Assembly (NCBI RefSeq): GCF_025144335.1
Contig: NZ_CP083539.1
Coordinates: forward strand, 94,501-158,500
Origin: Jannaschia sp. W003
Lineage (GTDB): Bacteria > Pseudomonadota > Alphaproteobacteria > Rhodobacterales > Rhodobacteraceae
Length of the DNA stretch: 64,000 nucleotides
Direction of reading: 5' to 3'
Positions 52,815 to 61,421 of the stretch are shown piece after piece; position 1 is the stretch's first letter, and each line of letters starts with the position of its first letter. Made by a program: the position numbers and the translations under genes. Below the pieces are notes generated by a model. That model was not told the DNA's origin and did not search any database. It was given only the letters and a program-made list of their open reading frames with translations.

Positions 52815-53560
52815 GCACGGTCGAGGGCCTCCACGGCCCCGTCGCCGACATCGGCGCGCCGGAAGCCGACCTCGACGCGTCGACGGACCGCTACGCGCGG
52901 CGCTTCTCGGGCCCGGCGGGGCGCTGGCTGCTGGCCCGGCAGACGCGGATCCTGCGCGAGCTGATCGCCCCGTGGCCCCGGTCGCGCGTGCTCGACGTCG
53001 GCGGCGGGCACGGCCAGGTCGCGGCCCCGCTGCGCGAGGACGGGCATGCGGTGCACGTCCACGCCAGCTCCGCGCGGGCGCTCGGGCGGGCGGCCGGGGT
53101 TCCCGGCGTCGAGTTCGGCTGGGGCTCGCTGACCGACCTGCCCCATCCGGATCGGAGCTTCGACGTGGTGACCTCGTTCCGCATCCTCGCCCACGTCGGC
53201 GACTGGGAGCGGCTGCTGGCCGAGGCCTGCCGGGTCGCGCGCCATGCGGTGATCGTCGACTTCCCCGCCCCCGGCGGCTTCAACCTGCTGGAGCCGGTCC
53301 TGTTCGGCCTCAAGCGGCGGATCGAGGGCGACACGCGGCGCTACGTGAGCCTGTCGCGCGCGGAGGTCAGCGCCTGCGCGCGGAGCCACGGCTTCGCCCA
53401 CCGCCACGAGATCGGACAGTTCGTGCTGCCAATGGTGCTGCACCGAAAGCTCGCCCGCCCCGCGGTGTCGGACCGGCTCGAGCGCACGCTGCGCGCGGCC
53501 GGGCTCGGCGACCGGGCCGGATCTCCCGTGATCGCGAGGATCACCCGCGAGGCGATGTGA
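52811..53560 (+). CDS. SAM-dependent class I methyltransferase
   Basis: A 249-residue methyltransferase. The SAM-binding motif I is VLDVGGGHGQVA near residues 60-71, a motif II-like LPHPDRSFDVVTSFRILAHV near 111-130, and FPAPGGFN follows. The C-terminal half is basic (FGLKRRIEGDTRRYVSL). Coupled to the epimerase upstream and the GT-C gene downstream by ATGA/GTGA overlaps, so it could methylate a sugar or a lipid-linked intermediate. Sequence does not separate sugar O-methylation from other small-molecule methylation. Confidence 0.75.
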   Translation: MSTVEGLHGPVADIGAPEADLDASTDRYARRFSGPAGRWLLARQTRILRELIAPWPRSRVLDVGGGHGQVAAPLREDGHAVHVHASSARALGRAAGVPGVEFGWGSLTDLPHPDRSFDVVTSFRILAHVGDWERLLAEACRVARHAVIVDFPAPGGFNLLEPVLFGLKRRIEGDTRRYVSLSRAEVSACARSHGFAHRHEIGQFVLPMVLHRKLARPAVSDRLERTLRAAGLGDRAGSPVIARITREAM

Positions 53561-55296
53561 AACCCGGAACGCTGCCGACCGATGCCCACGGCCCGACCCG
53601 CGCCCCGTCGCGCGGCGGCGCGCTGGCCGTGGCGGGCGCCGCGGCGCTGCTCTTCGCGGCGGCGCTGCTGACCCGCACCGGGATCCTCGGCCTGCCGCCG
53701 ATCTACGACGAGCTCTACCACCTGCTCCCGGCAATGAGCCTGCAGGACGCGGGCACCTTCGCCATCCTCGACGGCAGCTACGAGCGCGGTGCGCTCTACA
53801 CCCGCCTCGTCGCGGCGTCGTGGGACCTCGCGGGGACGCGCGGCATGGGCGCCGCGCGGCTGCTGCCCTCGGCGGTCCCGGGCGCGCTCCTGGTGGTGGT
53901 GGCGACCGTGTGGGTCTGGCGCGTGGCGGGCCTTGCGGCGGCCGCGGTCTCGGCGGTGTTCCTGCTGCTCTGGCCCAACGGAATCGAGGTGTCGCAATAC
54001 GTGCGCTTCTACGCGCTGCACGGTCTGGCGACGCTGGTCGCGGTTCTGCTCGTCTACGAGGCGCTGTGCGGCGCGCGGAGCGGCTGGCACCGCAGCGCGG
54101 TGCTGCTGGCGGTGGCGGGGGCGCTCATGCTGTTCGCGCTGCGCCTGCAGCAGACGACGCTGATCGTTGCCGCCGCCGCGGCGCTGTGGGCGGGGGCGCT
54201 GTTCGGGCCGTCGTGGCTGCGGCAGGTCCCCTGGCTCCGCTGGGCGGCGCTGGCGGCCGCGGCGGCGGCCGGGCTGGTGCTGGCCAGCGGCGCGCTCGAC
54301 GGGACGCTGTCCCGCCTGTGGACGACCTACCGCTGGGAGCCCTGGCCGATCCTGCGCGACACGACCTTCTACCACCGGGACTTTCGCGACAACTACGCGA
54401 CGTTCTGGTCTCTGTTCCCGTTCGCCGCGCTGATCGCGCTGCGGGCGCGGTTCGTGCCCGCGTCCTTCTGCTTGGTGCTCTTCGGCGCGACCTTCCTCGC
54501 GCAATCGTTCGGGGGGCTGAAGAACATCCGCTACCTCTACCCGACGATGCCGTTCTTCTTCGCGATCTGGGCCATAGCGCTGGCATACGTGGGCGGCACC
54601 CTGCTGCGCTACTTCGGCGGCGCGGCGGCGGCGCTGCTTCCGCAGCGCCTCGGGCCCCGGACGCGCCGGGCGGCGGTGGCCGCCACGCTCGCGGTCGCCG
54701 CCCTCTTCGCGGTCGGCTCGAACAACGCCGTGTGGAACTCGGCGCGCCTCGTCTCCGGCGCCGAGACGCGGTTTCTGTTGGGCAAGCGGCGCTGGCAATG
54801 GGAGGCGGCGACCGAGATGGCCGCGCCCTGGCTGGAGCGGGGCGCGGTCGTCGTCACCACCGAGGAGATGCTCGCGGTGCAGTGGCTGGGCGACTTCGAC
54901 GTGGCGCTCAACCGGCCGCGCTTCTCGGAGATGGAGTTCTCGCTCGGCCCCGGCACGCGCCCCTACGCCGCGGACTTCCGAACCGGCCGACCCATCGTCG
55001 CCACGGTCGAGGAGTTGCGGCCCCTCGTGGCCTGCCGTCCGGTCGGCATCGTGGTGGCCAACGCCCCCTGGATCGACGGCGCCGACGCGCGCCGCCTCGG
55101 ACGCATCGCCGCCGAGGAGGGGGCCGAAGTCACGGCCACCGCGCAGGGGCACATGTCGCTCCTGGGCTGGTCGCGCGCGGCCGGCGCGCGGACGGGCGCC
55201 GGCTGCGACGCGCTGCCCGGGCCCTCCGCCGCGGCGGCGATCACCGCCGGCGCGCGTCAGCCGAAGCCGGTCTCCTCGGCCAGCGCCGAGAGGTAG
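53557..55296 (+). CDS. GT-C (GT39/GT83-like) membrane glycosyltransferase
   Basis: A 579-residue membrane protein with about ten helices in residues 20-400 and a soluble C-terminal part. The first periplasmic loop has the acidic GT-C motif PPIYDELYHLLPAMSL, followed by GALYTRLVAASWDLAG. IEVSQYVRFYALHGLAT and LKNIRYLYPTMPFFFAIWA match the PMT/ArnT-like pattern. Such enzymes use polyprenyl-phosphate sugars on the outer face of the inner membrane, so it may use the arabinofuranosyl lipid or the product of the GT2 at 58.6 kb. GTG start overlaps the methyltransferase stop. Its 3' end overlaps the convergent small Tat protein gene by 40 bases. Confidence 0.75.
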   Translation: MKPGTLPTDAHGPTRAPSRGGALAVAGAAALLFAAALLTRTGILGLPPIYDELYHLLPAMSLQDAGTFAILDGSYERGALYTRLVAASWDLAGTRGMGAARLLPSAVPGALLVVVATVWVWRVAGLAAAAVSAVFLLLWPNGIEVSQYVRFYALHGLATLVAVLLVYEALCGARSGWHRSAVLLAVAGALMLFALRLQQTTLIVAAAAALWAGALFGPSWLRQVPWLRWAALAAAAAAGLVLASGALDGTLSRLWTTYRWEPWPILRDTTFYHRDFRDNYATFWSLFPFAALIALRARFVPASFCLVLFGATFLAQSFGGLKNIRYLYPTMPFFFAIWAIALAYVGGTLLRYFGGAAAALLPQRLGPRTRRAAVAATLAVAALFAVGSNNAVWNSARLVSGAETRFLLGKRRWQWEAATEMAAPWLERGAVVVTTEEMLAVQWLGDFDVALNRPRFSEMEFSLGPGTRPYAADFRTGRPIVATVEELRPLVACRPVGIVVANAPWIDGADARRLGRIAAEEGAEVTATAQGHMSLLGWSRAAGARTGAGCDALPGPSAAAAITAGARQPKPVSSASAER

Positions 55297-55691
55297 AGGC
55301 CGCAGGCCGGCTCCCACGGGTCGGGATCGACGTAGTCGAAGGGGGCCTCCGCCCCGCCGTGGATCGCGATGATGTTGCTGCGGGTCAGGATCGTCTGCAG
55401 GAACCGCGCCTCCAGCTCCTCGGCCGCCCCGATCATGTGCACCCGGTCGCCCTGCCAGGCGAAGTAGGCCTCCGCACCGGCCCGCTTGAGCGCGCTGCCC
55501 CGCCCGGCCAGCGCGGCGTAGTCGGCGACGAAGTCCCCGATCCCGTCGATCCCCAGCACCTCGGGTCCGAAGTGCCGCGCCAGTACCCGGCGCAGGAACG
55601 CGTCCAGACCGCCCATGGCGACGGGCACCGCCGCGGCGGCGGCGACGGCGGCGGTGCCTCCCAGCAGGACGGTGCGGCGGGACGGTCTCAT
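55257..55691 (-). CDS. Tat-exported small subunit paired with an Fe-S GMC dehydrogenase
   Basis: A 144-residue protein with a convincing Tat signal: SRRTVLLGGTAAVAAAAAVPVA at residues 4-25 has the twin arginine followed by a hydrophobic stretch. The mature part includes VLARHFGPEVLGIDGIGDFVADYAAL and ends WEPACGLYLSALAEETGFG. It resembles in layout the small gamma subunit that escorts FAD-glucose or sorbitol dehydrogenases out of the cytoplasm. Start overlaps the GMC stop by four bases. Its stop lies inside the convergent GT-C gene. Confidence 0.72.
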   Translation of the reverse strand: MRPSRRTVLLGGTAAVAAAAAVPVAMGGLDAFLRRVLARHFGPEVLGIDGIGDFVADYAALAGRGSALKRAGAEAYFAWQGDRVHMIGAAEELEARFLQTILTRSNIIAIHGGAEAPFDYVDPDPWEPACGLYLSALAEETGFG

Positions 55692-57100
55692 GCGGCGCGC
55701 TCCCCGAGGCGGAGCGACAGGGCCGCCAGCGTCAGCGTCGGGTTCGCGGCCCCCCCGGTCGGGAAGGCGCCCGCCCCGAGGCAGGCGACGTTCGGCACGT
55801 CGAACAGGCGGCACTCTGCATCGACCACGCCCTCCGCCGCCGTGGCGCCCATCGGCGTGCCGCCGATGATGTGCGCCTCGGTGGGCTCCGGGGGGCCGAA
55901 GGCGATGCGCTCCGCGAAGGGCAGCAGTCCGGACAGCCCCTCGCGCGCGCGGGCCAGCCCCGCCTCCGTGAAGGCGCTGTGCCCGGTCCATTCGATCACC
56001 GGCTCGTCCTCCTCCAGCACGATCCGGTTGCGCGCCAGCGGGATGTCCTCGGCCACGAGCTTCAACTTCAGGCGCTGCAGCCACTTGCCCCGCTCCATCC
56101 GCAGCGACGGCGGGGCGTTCCAGCTCTCGAGCAGGACCGAGGCCGCCTCGGACCGGAACGGCCCGTCGTAGAACGCGTATCCAAGCCCGGTGATCGAGGT
56201 GCCGCCGTAGTAGTTGTCGAACGGCACGTCGATCCACGCGAACTGCCCGGCCTGCTCGTGCAGGCCCTCGCCCACGCGCGCGCCGCCGATGCCGGAGCGC
56301 AGGAGGATCGCCGCGTTGCCGATCGGGTTCGCGGCGAGGCCTATCAGATCGCCCCGCAGCGCGGTCTCCCGGCCCGAGGCGTCGCGCACCGTGATCCCCG
56401 TGGCCCGCCCCGCCGCCGTCTCGACCCGCCGGCATTCGGCCTCCACCACGAGGCTCAGGTCGGGGTCGGCGAAGGCGTCCCGGCCGTTCAGGATCGTGAA
56501 CTTGGCATCGACCGGGCATAGCGAGCAGGACCCCGCCGCGCAGCACGAGGCCCGGCTGCCGCCGTTGGCGCGGGCCGTGGGCATCGGAACCCAACTCGCG
56601 TCCAACTCCATCAGGCGCCGCTCGGCGCGGGTCGGCGCATGGGCCGGATGGGGATAGGGCCGCGAGCGGGGCACGATGTGCTCGCTGCCGCCCCCGGCCA
56701 CTTCCATGACCGCCTCGGCCTCGGCCATGAAGGGCTCCAGCGCGTCGTAGCCGAAGGGCCAGTCCGCCGCCACGCCGTGGCGCGAGCGCAGCGCGAAGTC
56801 GGACGGGTGCAGGCGCGGCGTGTTGCCCCACCAGCAGTTCGAGCAGCCGCCGAACTGGTGGCGCACGGCCCAGTCCTTCGGCTGGCCCGAGCTGTTGCGC
56901 TGCGCGGGCACGGGGGGGCGGTCGGAGTGGCGCTGCGCGAGCTGCGTCTCCCGGTCGACGTAGGGGCCGCGCTCCACCATGAGCACCCGCAGCCCCCGGC
57001 CCCGCAGGCCCCGCGCGAAGAAGCAGGCCGCGAAGGACGACCCCGCGAGGATCACGTCCCACCGCTGGCGGGCCGCTTCCTCCAGGCCGATCCGCCGCAT
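55688..57100 (-). CDS. GMC-family dehydrogenase with Fe-S-type cysteine motif (copy 3)
   Basis: A 470-residue GMC flavoprotein. The FAD-binding VILAGSSFAACFFARGLRG is near residues 16-34, GGCSNCWWGNTPRL near 85-98, and the C-terminal block IGGTPMGATAAEGVVD plus FPTGGAANPTLTLAALSLRL is complete. Cys186, Cys187, Cys192 and Cys195 form CCAAGSCSLCP, which resembles the 3Fe-4S site of bacterial FAD-glucose dehydrogenase catalytic subunits. With the Tat-exported partner downstream, a periplasmic sugar or alcohol dehydrogenase feeding the respiratory chain is likely. No cytochrome subunit is encoded beside it. Confidence 0.8.
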   Translation of the reverse strand: MRRIGLEEAARQRWDVILAGSSFAACFFARGLRGRGLRVLMVERGPYVDRETQLAQRHSDRPPVPAQRNSSGQPKDWAVRHQFGGCSNCWWGNTPRLHPSDFALRSRHGVAADWPFGYDALEPFMAEAEAVMEVAGGGSEHIVPRSRPYPHPAHAPTRAERRLMELDASWVPMPTARANGGSRASCCAAGSCSLCPVDAKFTILNGRDAFADPDLSLVVEAECRRVETAAGRATGITVRDASGRETALRGDLIGLAANPIGNAAILLRSGIGGARVGEGLHEQAGQFAWIDVPFDNYYGGTSITGLGYAFYDGPFRSEAASVLLESWNAPPSLRMERGKWLQRLKLKLVAEDIPLARNRIVLEEDEPVIEWTGHSAFTEAGLARAREGLSGLLPFAERIAFGPPEPTEAHIIGGTPMGATAAEGVVDAECRLFDVPNVACLGAGAFPTGGAANPTLTLAALSLRLGERAA

Positions 57101-58284
57101 CAGCCCGCGTCCGCCGCCACCGGGGCCGCGCCCCGGCCGAGGCGCGGCTCGATCACGTCCGAGAGGAAACCGTCGAGCTTGCGCCGGTAGGCGGCGGGGC
57201 TGAACTCCGCGGCGACCCGTGCCTGCGCAGCGGCGCCGAGGCGCTCGCGCAGTGCCGCGTCCTCCAGCAGGCGCTCCAGCGCCGCGGCCATCGCCTCCGG
57301 CTCGGGGTCCGCCAGTATGGCGATCGCGTCGTCCAGAACCTGCGTGTGGGTCGGCAGGCGCGTGGCGAGCAGCGGGCGCCCGCTGTCGAGGTAGGAGTAG
57401 ATCTTCATCGGCGTGTTACGGCCTTGGGTCCGCGGAGAGGCGGTGATCGTGGCGGCTGCGAGGTAGCGGCCGAGCTGTTCCACCGGGCGCGGCCCCAGGA
57501 AATGCGCGCGCCCGCCGATCCCCAGTTCCTCGACGCGCCTCTTCGCGGCGGCGACGTGCGCGGCGCCCCCGCCGATGACCACCAGCCGCGCGGGATGCGT
57601 CGCGGGGTCCAGCCGGGCCATCGCGTCGATCAGCAGGTCCACGCCCTGGTAGCCCTCGAGGTTGCCCACGTACATCACCACCGGGTCCGCGAAGCGGCAG
57701 TCCTCCGGCACGCTCCGGTCCTCGCCCAGCATGGTCACGTCCTCGACGGTGCGCACGGGCACCTCCGGCGCGTGGCTCTCGACGATCTCCTGCAGCGCCC
57801 GGCAGCAGGTGACCGCGCCCGCGGCGCGGCGCAGCATCGCCCCCTCGGCCCGGTCGAGCAGCCGCCGCAGCCAGGGCGGGAGGCCGACCTTGTCGTCGAT
57901 CTGCTCGGGCATCGAGCTGTCCACGTCGGCGAGGAAGGGAACGCCGAACAGCGGCCGCAGCGCCATCGCCATGAACGCCGCCTCCTCGACGCCGATCACG
58001 AGGTCGTAGCGCGTGCGCGCCATCCGCCAGCCGGCCATCGGCAGCATCACCGCGTCGGCCGCCAGCTTGCGCAGCGAGAAGCCGGGCGCGAAGCCCCGCA
58101 GTCCCGGCAGGGCCGGCACGCGGTGGATGCGGCAGCCCTCGATCTCCACGTCCTCGCCTTCGGGAAAGGTCAGCAGGTCGACCCGGTCGCCGCGCGCGGA
58201 CAGCGTCTCGAGCATCATGCGGACCGCGATGGGCGTGCCGCGCTGCGTCATGAACGGCTGCGGCGCGAGCACCAGAATCCTCAT
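57100..58284 (-). CDS. Glycosyltransferase group 1 (GT4-like)
   Basis: A 394-residue GT-B glycosyltransferase. It starts MRILVLAPQPFMTQRGTPIAVRMM, a segment common in bacterial GT4 enzymes. The donor site region includes VMYVGNLEGYQGVDLLIDAM, FLGPRPVEQLGRYLAAA and TPMKIYSYLDSGRPLLAT. ATG 58284 is preferred over a longer frame starting at 58443, because the extra residues are low-complexity. Its stop overlaps the GMC start (ATGA), giving an operon GT, GMC, Tat subunit. Donor and acceptor sugars cannot be predicted. Confidence 0.82.
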   Translation of the reverse strand: MRILVLAPQPFMTQRGTPIAVRMMLETLSARGDRVDLLTFPEGEDVEIEGCRIHRVPALPGLRGFAPGFSLRKLAADAVMLPMAGWRMARTRYDLVIGVEEAAFMAMALRPLFGVPFLADVDSSMPEQIDDKVGLPPWLRRLLDRAEGAMLRRAAGAVTCCRALQEIVESHAPEVPVRTVEDVTMLGEDRSVPEDCRFADPVVMYVGNLEGYQGVDLLIDAMARLDPATHPARLVVIGGGAAHVAAAKRRVEELGIGGRAHFLGPRPVEQLGRYLAAATITASPRTQGRNTPMKIYSYLDSGRPLLATRLPTHTQVLDDAIAILADPEPEAMAAALERLLEDAALRERLGAAAQARVAAEFSPAAYRRKLDGFLSDVIEPRLGRGAAPVAADAG

Positions 58285-58524
58285 GCCCGCCCCGGCGGCG
58301 CTGCGGGGGATGGCGGAGGAGGACACTGCGTCGCACGGAACATGGCACGCACTCGCCGGCGGAGGAATGGGCGGGCGGGCCAGCGGTCCGCCCCCGGTCA
58401 CGCCCGCATGGTGGGCGCTCGCCGGGCGGATGTCATCCCTCAATTGCGACTTGTCCGGGAATGCCGGGCCCGCGCGCCGAAAGGCCCGCGCGACGGTTTT
58501 GGCTTGGTGGAATGGCGCCGAGGG

Positions 58525-58540
58525 CTTACCCTTACGTCAT
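58525..58540 (+). promoter_or_regulatory. CTTACCCTTACGTCAT element upstream of the GT2 pair
   Basis: This 16-base element is 20 bases upstream of the GT2 start codon, in the 276-base gap between divergent glycosyltransferase genes. Its core ACCCTTACGTC closely matches ACCCTACGTC at 30724-30733 in another divergent gap of the locus. Close spacing to the start suggests overlap with the transcription start region. Confidence 0.35.
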
Positions 58541-58560
58541 TTCAGCGAGTTGTTCTTCGC

Positions 58561-59487
58561 ATGCCCATAGACATCTCGGCCATCGTGCCGATCCTGAACG
58601 AGGAGGAGAGCGTCGCGCTCATGCGCGAGCGCGTGGTCGCGGCGCTGGAGCCGCTCGGCCGCCCCTTCGAGGTGATCTTCGTCGACGACGGCTCCACCGA
58701 CCGCAGTTTCGAGCTTCTGGCAGCCATGGCCGCCGAGGACCCCCGGATCGTGGTGCTCAAGTTCCGGCGCAACGCCGGGCAGACGGCGGCCATGACCGCC
58801 GGCATCGAGTACGCCCGCGGCGCGCTCCTTGTGACGATGGACGGCGACCTGCAGAACGACCCCGCTGACATTCCCATGATGCTCGCCAAGATCGAGGAGG
58901 GCTACGACCTCGTGGTCGGCTGGCGCATGAACCGCCAGGACAAGTGGCTGTCGCGCAAGCTGCCCTCGATGATCGCCAACCGCCTGATCGGGAGCGTGAC
59001 GCGCCTGCCCATCCGCGACAACGGCTGCTCGCTGAAGGTCTACCGCGCCGAGCTGATCAAGAAGGTGCCGCTCTACTCGGACATGCACCGCTTCATTCCC
59101 GCGATGACCCTGCCCCTGGGGGGGCGCATCGCGGAGGTCGGCGTGCGCCATCACGCGCGCCAGTTCGGCGAGTCGAAGTACGGCCTGTCGCGGATCTACA
59201 AGGTGCTGATCGACCTCATCGCGATCAAGACGATCCTGCTGTTCGCGCGCCAGCCGCTGCGCCGCTTCGCGGCCCTCGCCGGCCTCGCGGCCCTGGGCGC
59301 CGCGCTCGCGGTCTGGCCGATCGTCTCCGCCGGGGCGGAGGCGGGCGGCGGCAGCGTCATGGTCTACACCACGATCGCCACGCTTCTGGGGTCGCTCGCG
59401 ATCTTCCTGATGCTGCTGGGCTCCGTGACCGCGCTGGTCTTCCGGCGCGCGGCGGAGATGACCCCGTCGTGGCTCGACGATGGCTGA
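58561..59487 (+). CDS. GT2 polyprenyl-phosphate glycosyltransferase (DPM1/GtrB/ArnC-like)
   Basis: A 308-residue GT-A enzyme with two C-terminal helices. The N-terminus ISAIVPILNEEESV, VDDGSTDRSFELL and the catalytic DXD in VTMDGDLQNDP (near residues 97-103) are intact. QFGESKYGLSRIYKVLIDL near residue 200 and the paired hydrophobic segments (about 238-258 and 270-290) are standard for enzymes that load a sugar on polyprenyl phosphate. Its product could feed one of the GT-C transferases in the locus. ATG start; the stop overlaps the next gene by eight bases. Confidence 0.85.
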   Translation: MPIDISAIVPILNEEESVALMRERVVAALEPLGRPFEVIFVDDGSTDRSFELLAAMAAEDPRIVVLKFRRNAGQTAAMTAGIEYARGALLVTMDGDLQNDPADIPMMLAKIEEGYDLVVGWRMNRQDKWLSRKLPSMIANRLIGSVTRLPIRDNGCSLKVYRAELIKKVPLYSDMHRFIPAMTLPLGGRIAEVGVRHHARQFGESKYGLSRIYKVLIDLIAIKTILLFARQPLRRFAALAGLAALGAALAVWPIVSAGAEAGGGSVMVYTTIATLLGSLAIFLMLLGSVTALVFRRAAEMTPSWLDDG

Positions 59488-60499
59488 GATCCTTAGTGGA
59501 GCGGACACCATGACCAAGCACGATCCCCTCGCCGTGAACGCCGCCGACGCGCCGGCGCTGTCGGTCGTCATCGCGGCCGACGGCGACGGTGCGGGCCTCG
59601 TCGAGCTGGTCGACGGCTACCTCGCAGCCCTGGACGCGCGCGGCGAGCGGTACGAGGCGTTCCTGCTCCACGAGGACGCCCATCCCGGCCTGCGCGAGGC
59701 GGTGCGCACGCTGGCGGATCGCGCGGGCCTGCAGATCACCGCTCCGCGCCCCTGGGCCGGCCTCGACGAGGCGGTCACCGACGGCATCCGCCGCGCCGCG
59801 GGCCGCGTCGTCGTGGTCCTGCCCGGCTGGCGCGAGATCGACCCCTCGCAGATCGGCCAGCTGATCGACGCCGTGGGCCCCGACACCGACCTCGCCACCG
59901 CGCGGCGCGTGGGCGCCCACCTCTCGGCGGCGCAGAAGCCCCGCGTGGCGCTGGCCCACGGGCTGGTGCGGTCGCTGTTCGGCCAGAGCTTCGAGGACAT
60001 CTTCAGCCGCAGCCGCGCCGGGTTCCGCGACGTGTTCATGCGCTCCGTCGACCTGGGCATGCGCCAGCACTTCCTGCCGCTGATCGCCGCCAAGGAGGGG
60101 TTCCGCGTCCGCGAGGTCGACGTAGAGATCGCCCGCGACGCCGTGCGCCCCGCGCTGCACCAGCTTCGGCCGCTGTCGCACATCTCGGGCCTCGTCGACA
60201 TGATCGCGCTCTACGTCGCGCTGAACTTCCTCAAGCGGCCCCTGCGCTTCTTCGGATCGATCGGCCTGCCCCTCGTCGCGCTCGGGGCGCTGACGACCGT
60301 CTGGCTGGTGATCTCCCGGCTGGCCTTCGGCGTGGCGCTGGCGGACCGCCCGGCGCTGGTCTTTTCGGTGATGATGCTGGTGCTCGGCATCCAGATCGTC
60401 GCGCTCGGCCTGATCGGCGAGATCGTGATCTTCGCCTCCAGCCGCCGGATGCGCAGCTACGAGATCGACAAGATCCTGCGCGGCCGCCCCCCGGAGTAG
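59480..60499 (+). CDS. GT2-like membrane protein with degenerate catalytic site
   Basis: A 339-residue paralogue of the upstream GT2, with the same fold order and two C-terminal helices (FGSIGLPLVALGALTTVWLVI and FSVMMLVLGIQIVALGLIGEIVIF). The nucleotide-binding and DXD regions are altered: where the partner has MDGDLQND this protein reads LPGWREIDPSQ. So it is probably not an active transferase by itself and may act as a partner of the upstream enzyme, as in other paired GT2 genes. Starts at ATG 59480 (overlapping the upstream gene) or ATG 59510, which has GGAG ten bases upstream. Confidence 0.7.
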   Translation: MAEILSGADTMTKHDPLAVNAADAPALSVVIAADGDGAGLVELVDGYLAALDARGERYEAFLLHEDAHPGLREAVRTLADRAGLQITAPRPWAGLDEAVTDGIRRAAGRVVVVLPGWREIDPSQIGQLIDAVGPDTDLATARRVGAHLSAAQKPRVALAHGLVRSLFGQSFEDIFSRSRAGFRDVFMRSVDLGMRQHFLPLIAAKEGFRVREVDVEIARDAVRPALHQLRPLSHISGLVDMIALYVALNFLKRPLRFFGSIGLPLVALGALTTVWLVISRLAFGVALADRPALVFSVMMLVLGIQIVALGLIGEIVIFASSRRMRSYEIDKILRGRPPE

Positions 60500-60518
60500 C
60501 CGCGGCGGCGCGCCCGCG

Positions 60519-61415
60519 TCAGGTCCGGCGCCGCGGCACGAGGCACAGCAGCCAGAACCCCGCCACCAGCGCGAGGCCGACGTAGGAGGCCATGTCGCGC
60601 AGCCCGTCGGGATGGGCATGCACCGCCTGCAGCTCCACCGTCCGCGCGTCGCGGAACACGCCCCGCACCGAGACCTGCCCCGAACGCTCCGGCACGGTTC
60701 CGGCCACCGCGAACGCGTCGCCCGTCCAGACGTGCAGCACGGCATCCCCCCCGGGCGCCACCTCGAGCCGCGCCCGGTCGAAGGCCACCGCCCGGCCTGC
60801 GCGGTCCGCGCCGGGCCGCAGCGTCGCGGCGGAATGCAGGTCGGCCGCCTCGGCCGCGCCGGTCAGCGCCGCCGGCCCCACGAGGTAGAGCCCCCCGGCC
60901 AGCGCCGCCAGCAGGGCCCCGCCCCGCCCCGGCAGGCGCAGGTCGCCGGCGGATTTCGGGCTCCGCCACAGCGCCAGCGCCCCGACCACGAGGCCGAGCA
61001 GCGTCAGCGCCGCGGTGGCCGCGTCCTCGGGCCAGAAGAGCCCGACGTTCAGCAGGTCCCACCGCACCGGTGCCCAGAGCACGACCCCGTTGCCCCACTT
61101 CGTCTGCATCGCGTCCAGCACGAGGTGCAGCGCGCTGCCTCCTGCCAAGATCGCGAAGCAGCGCCCCAGCTGCCGCGAGAAGCAGGCGAGCGCCAGCGAC
61201 AGCAGCACCGCGAACGCGAGCGAGCTCTGGACGATCGCGTAGAGTCGCAGGTCGATGGGGTCGGTGCCCGGCAGGGCCGCGCGCGCCACGCGCTGCCCGA
61301 TCCACGGCAGGTCGGGCAGGATGCAGGCCAGCCAGATCCACTTGACGTCGGCGTTGCGCAGCACGCCGCGCGTCGCCAGCGTCTGGATCCCGAGATGCCC
61401 CAGCGTGTTCGGCAC
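60519..61415 (-). CDS. DUF457/YdjM-like membrane-bound metal-dependent hydrolase
   Basis: A 298-residue membrane protein. The N-terminal GHLGIQTLATRG, LPDLPWIGQR and SALHLVLDAMQTKW carry the His and Asp residues of the DUF457 family of predicted membrane metal hydrolases. About five hydrophobic segments follow, with a small extracytoplasmic beta domain (about residues 190-265) before a final helix. The natural substrate of the family is not established. It lies six bases after the PHP-like gene on the same strand, so the two are an operon, convergent to the GT2 pair. Confidence 0.7.
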   Translation of the reverse strand: MPNTLGHLGIQTLATRGVLRNADVKWIWLACILPDLPWIGQRVARAALPGTDPIDLRLYAIVQSSLAFAVLLSLALACFSRQLGRCFAILAGGSALHLVLDAMQTKWGNGVVLWAPVRWDLLNVGLFWPEDAATAALTLLGLVVGALALWRSPKSAGDLRLPGRGGALLAALAGGLYLVGPAALTGAAEAADLHSAATLRPGADRAGRAVAFDRARLEVAPGGDAVLHVWTGDAFAVAGTVPERSGQVSVRGVFRDARTVELQAVHAHPDGLRDMASYVGLALVAGFWLLCLVPRRRT

Positions 61416-61421
61416 TCCGCG

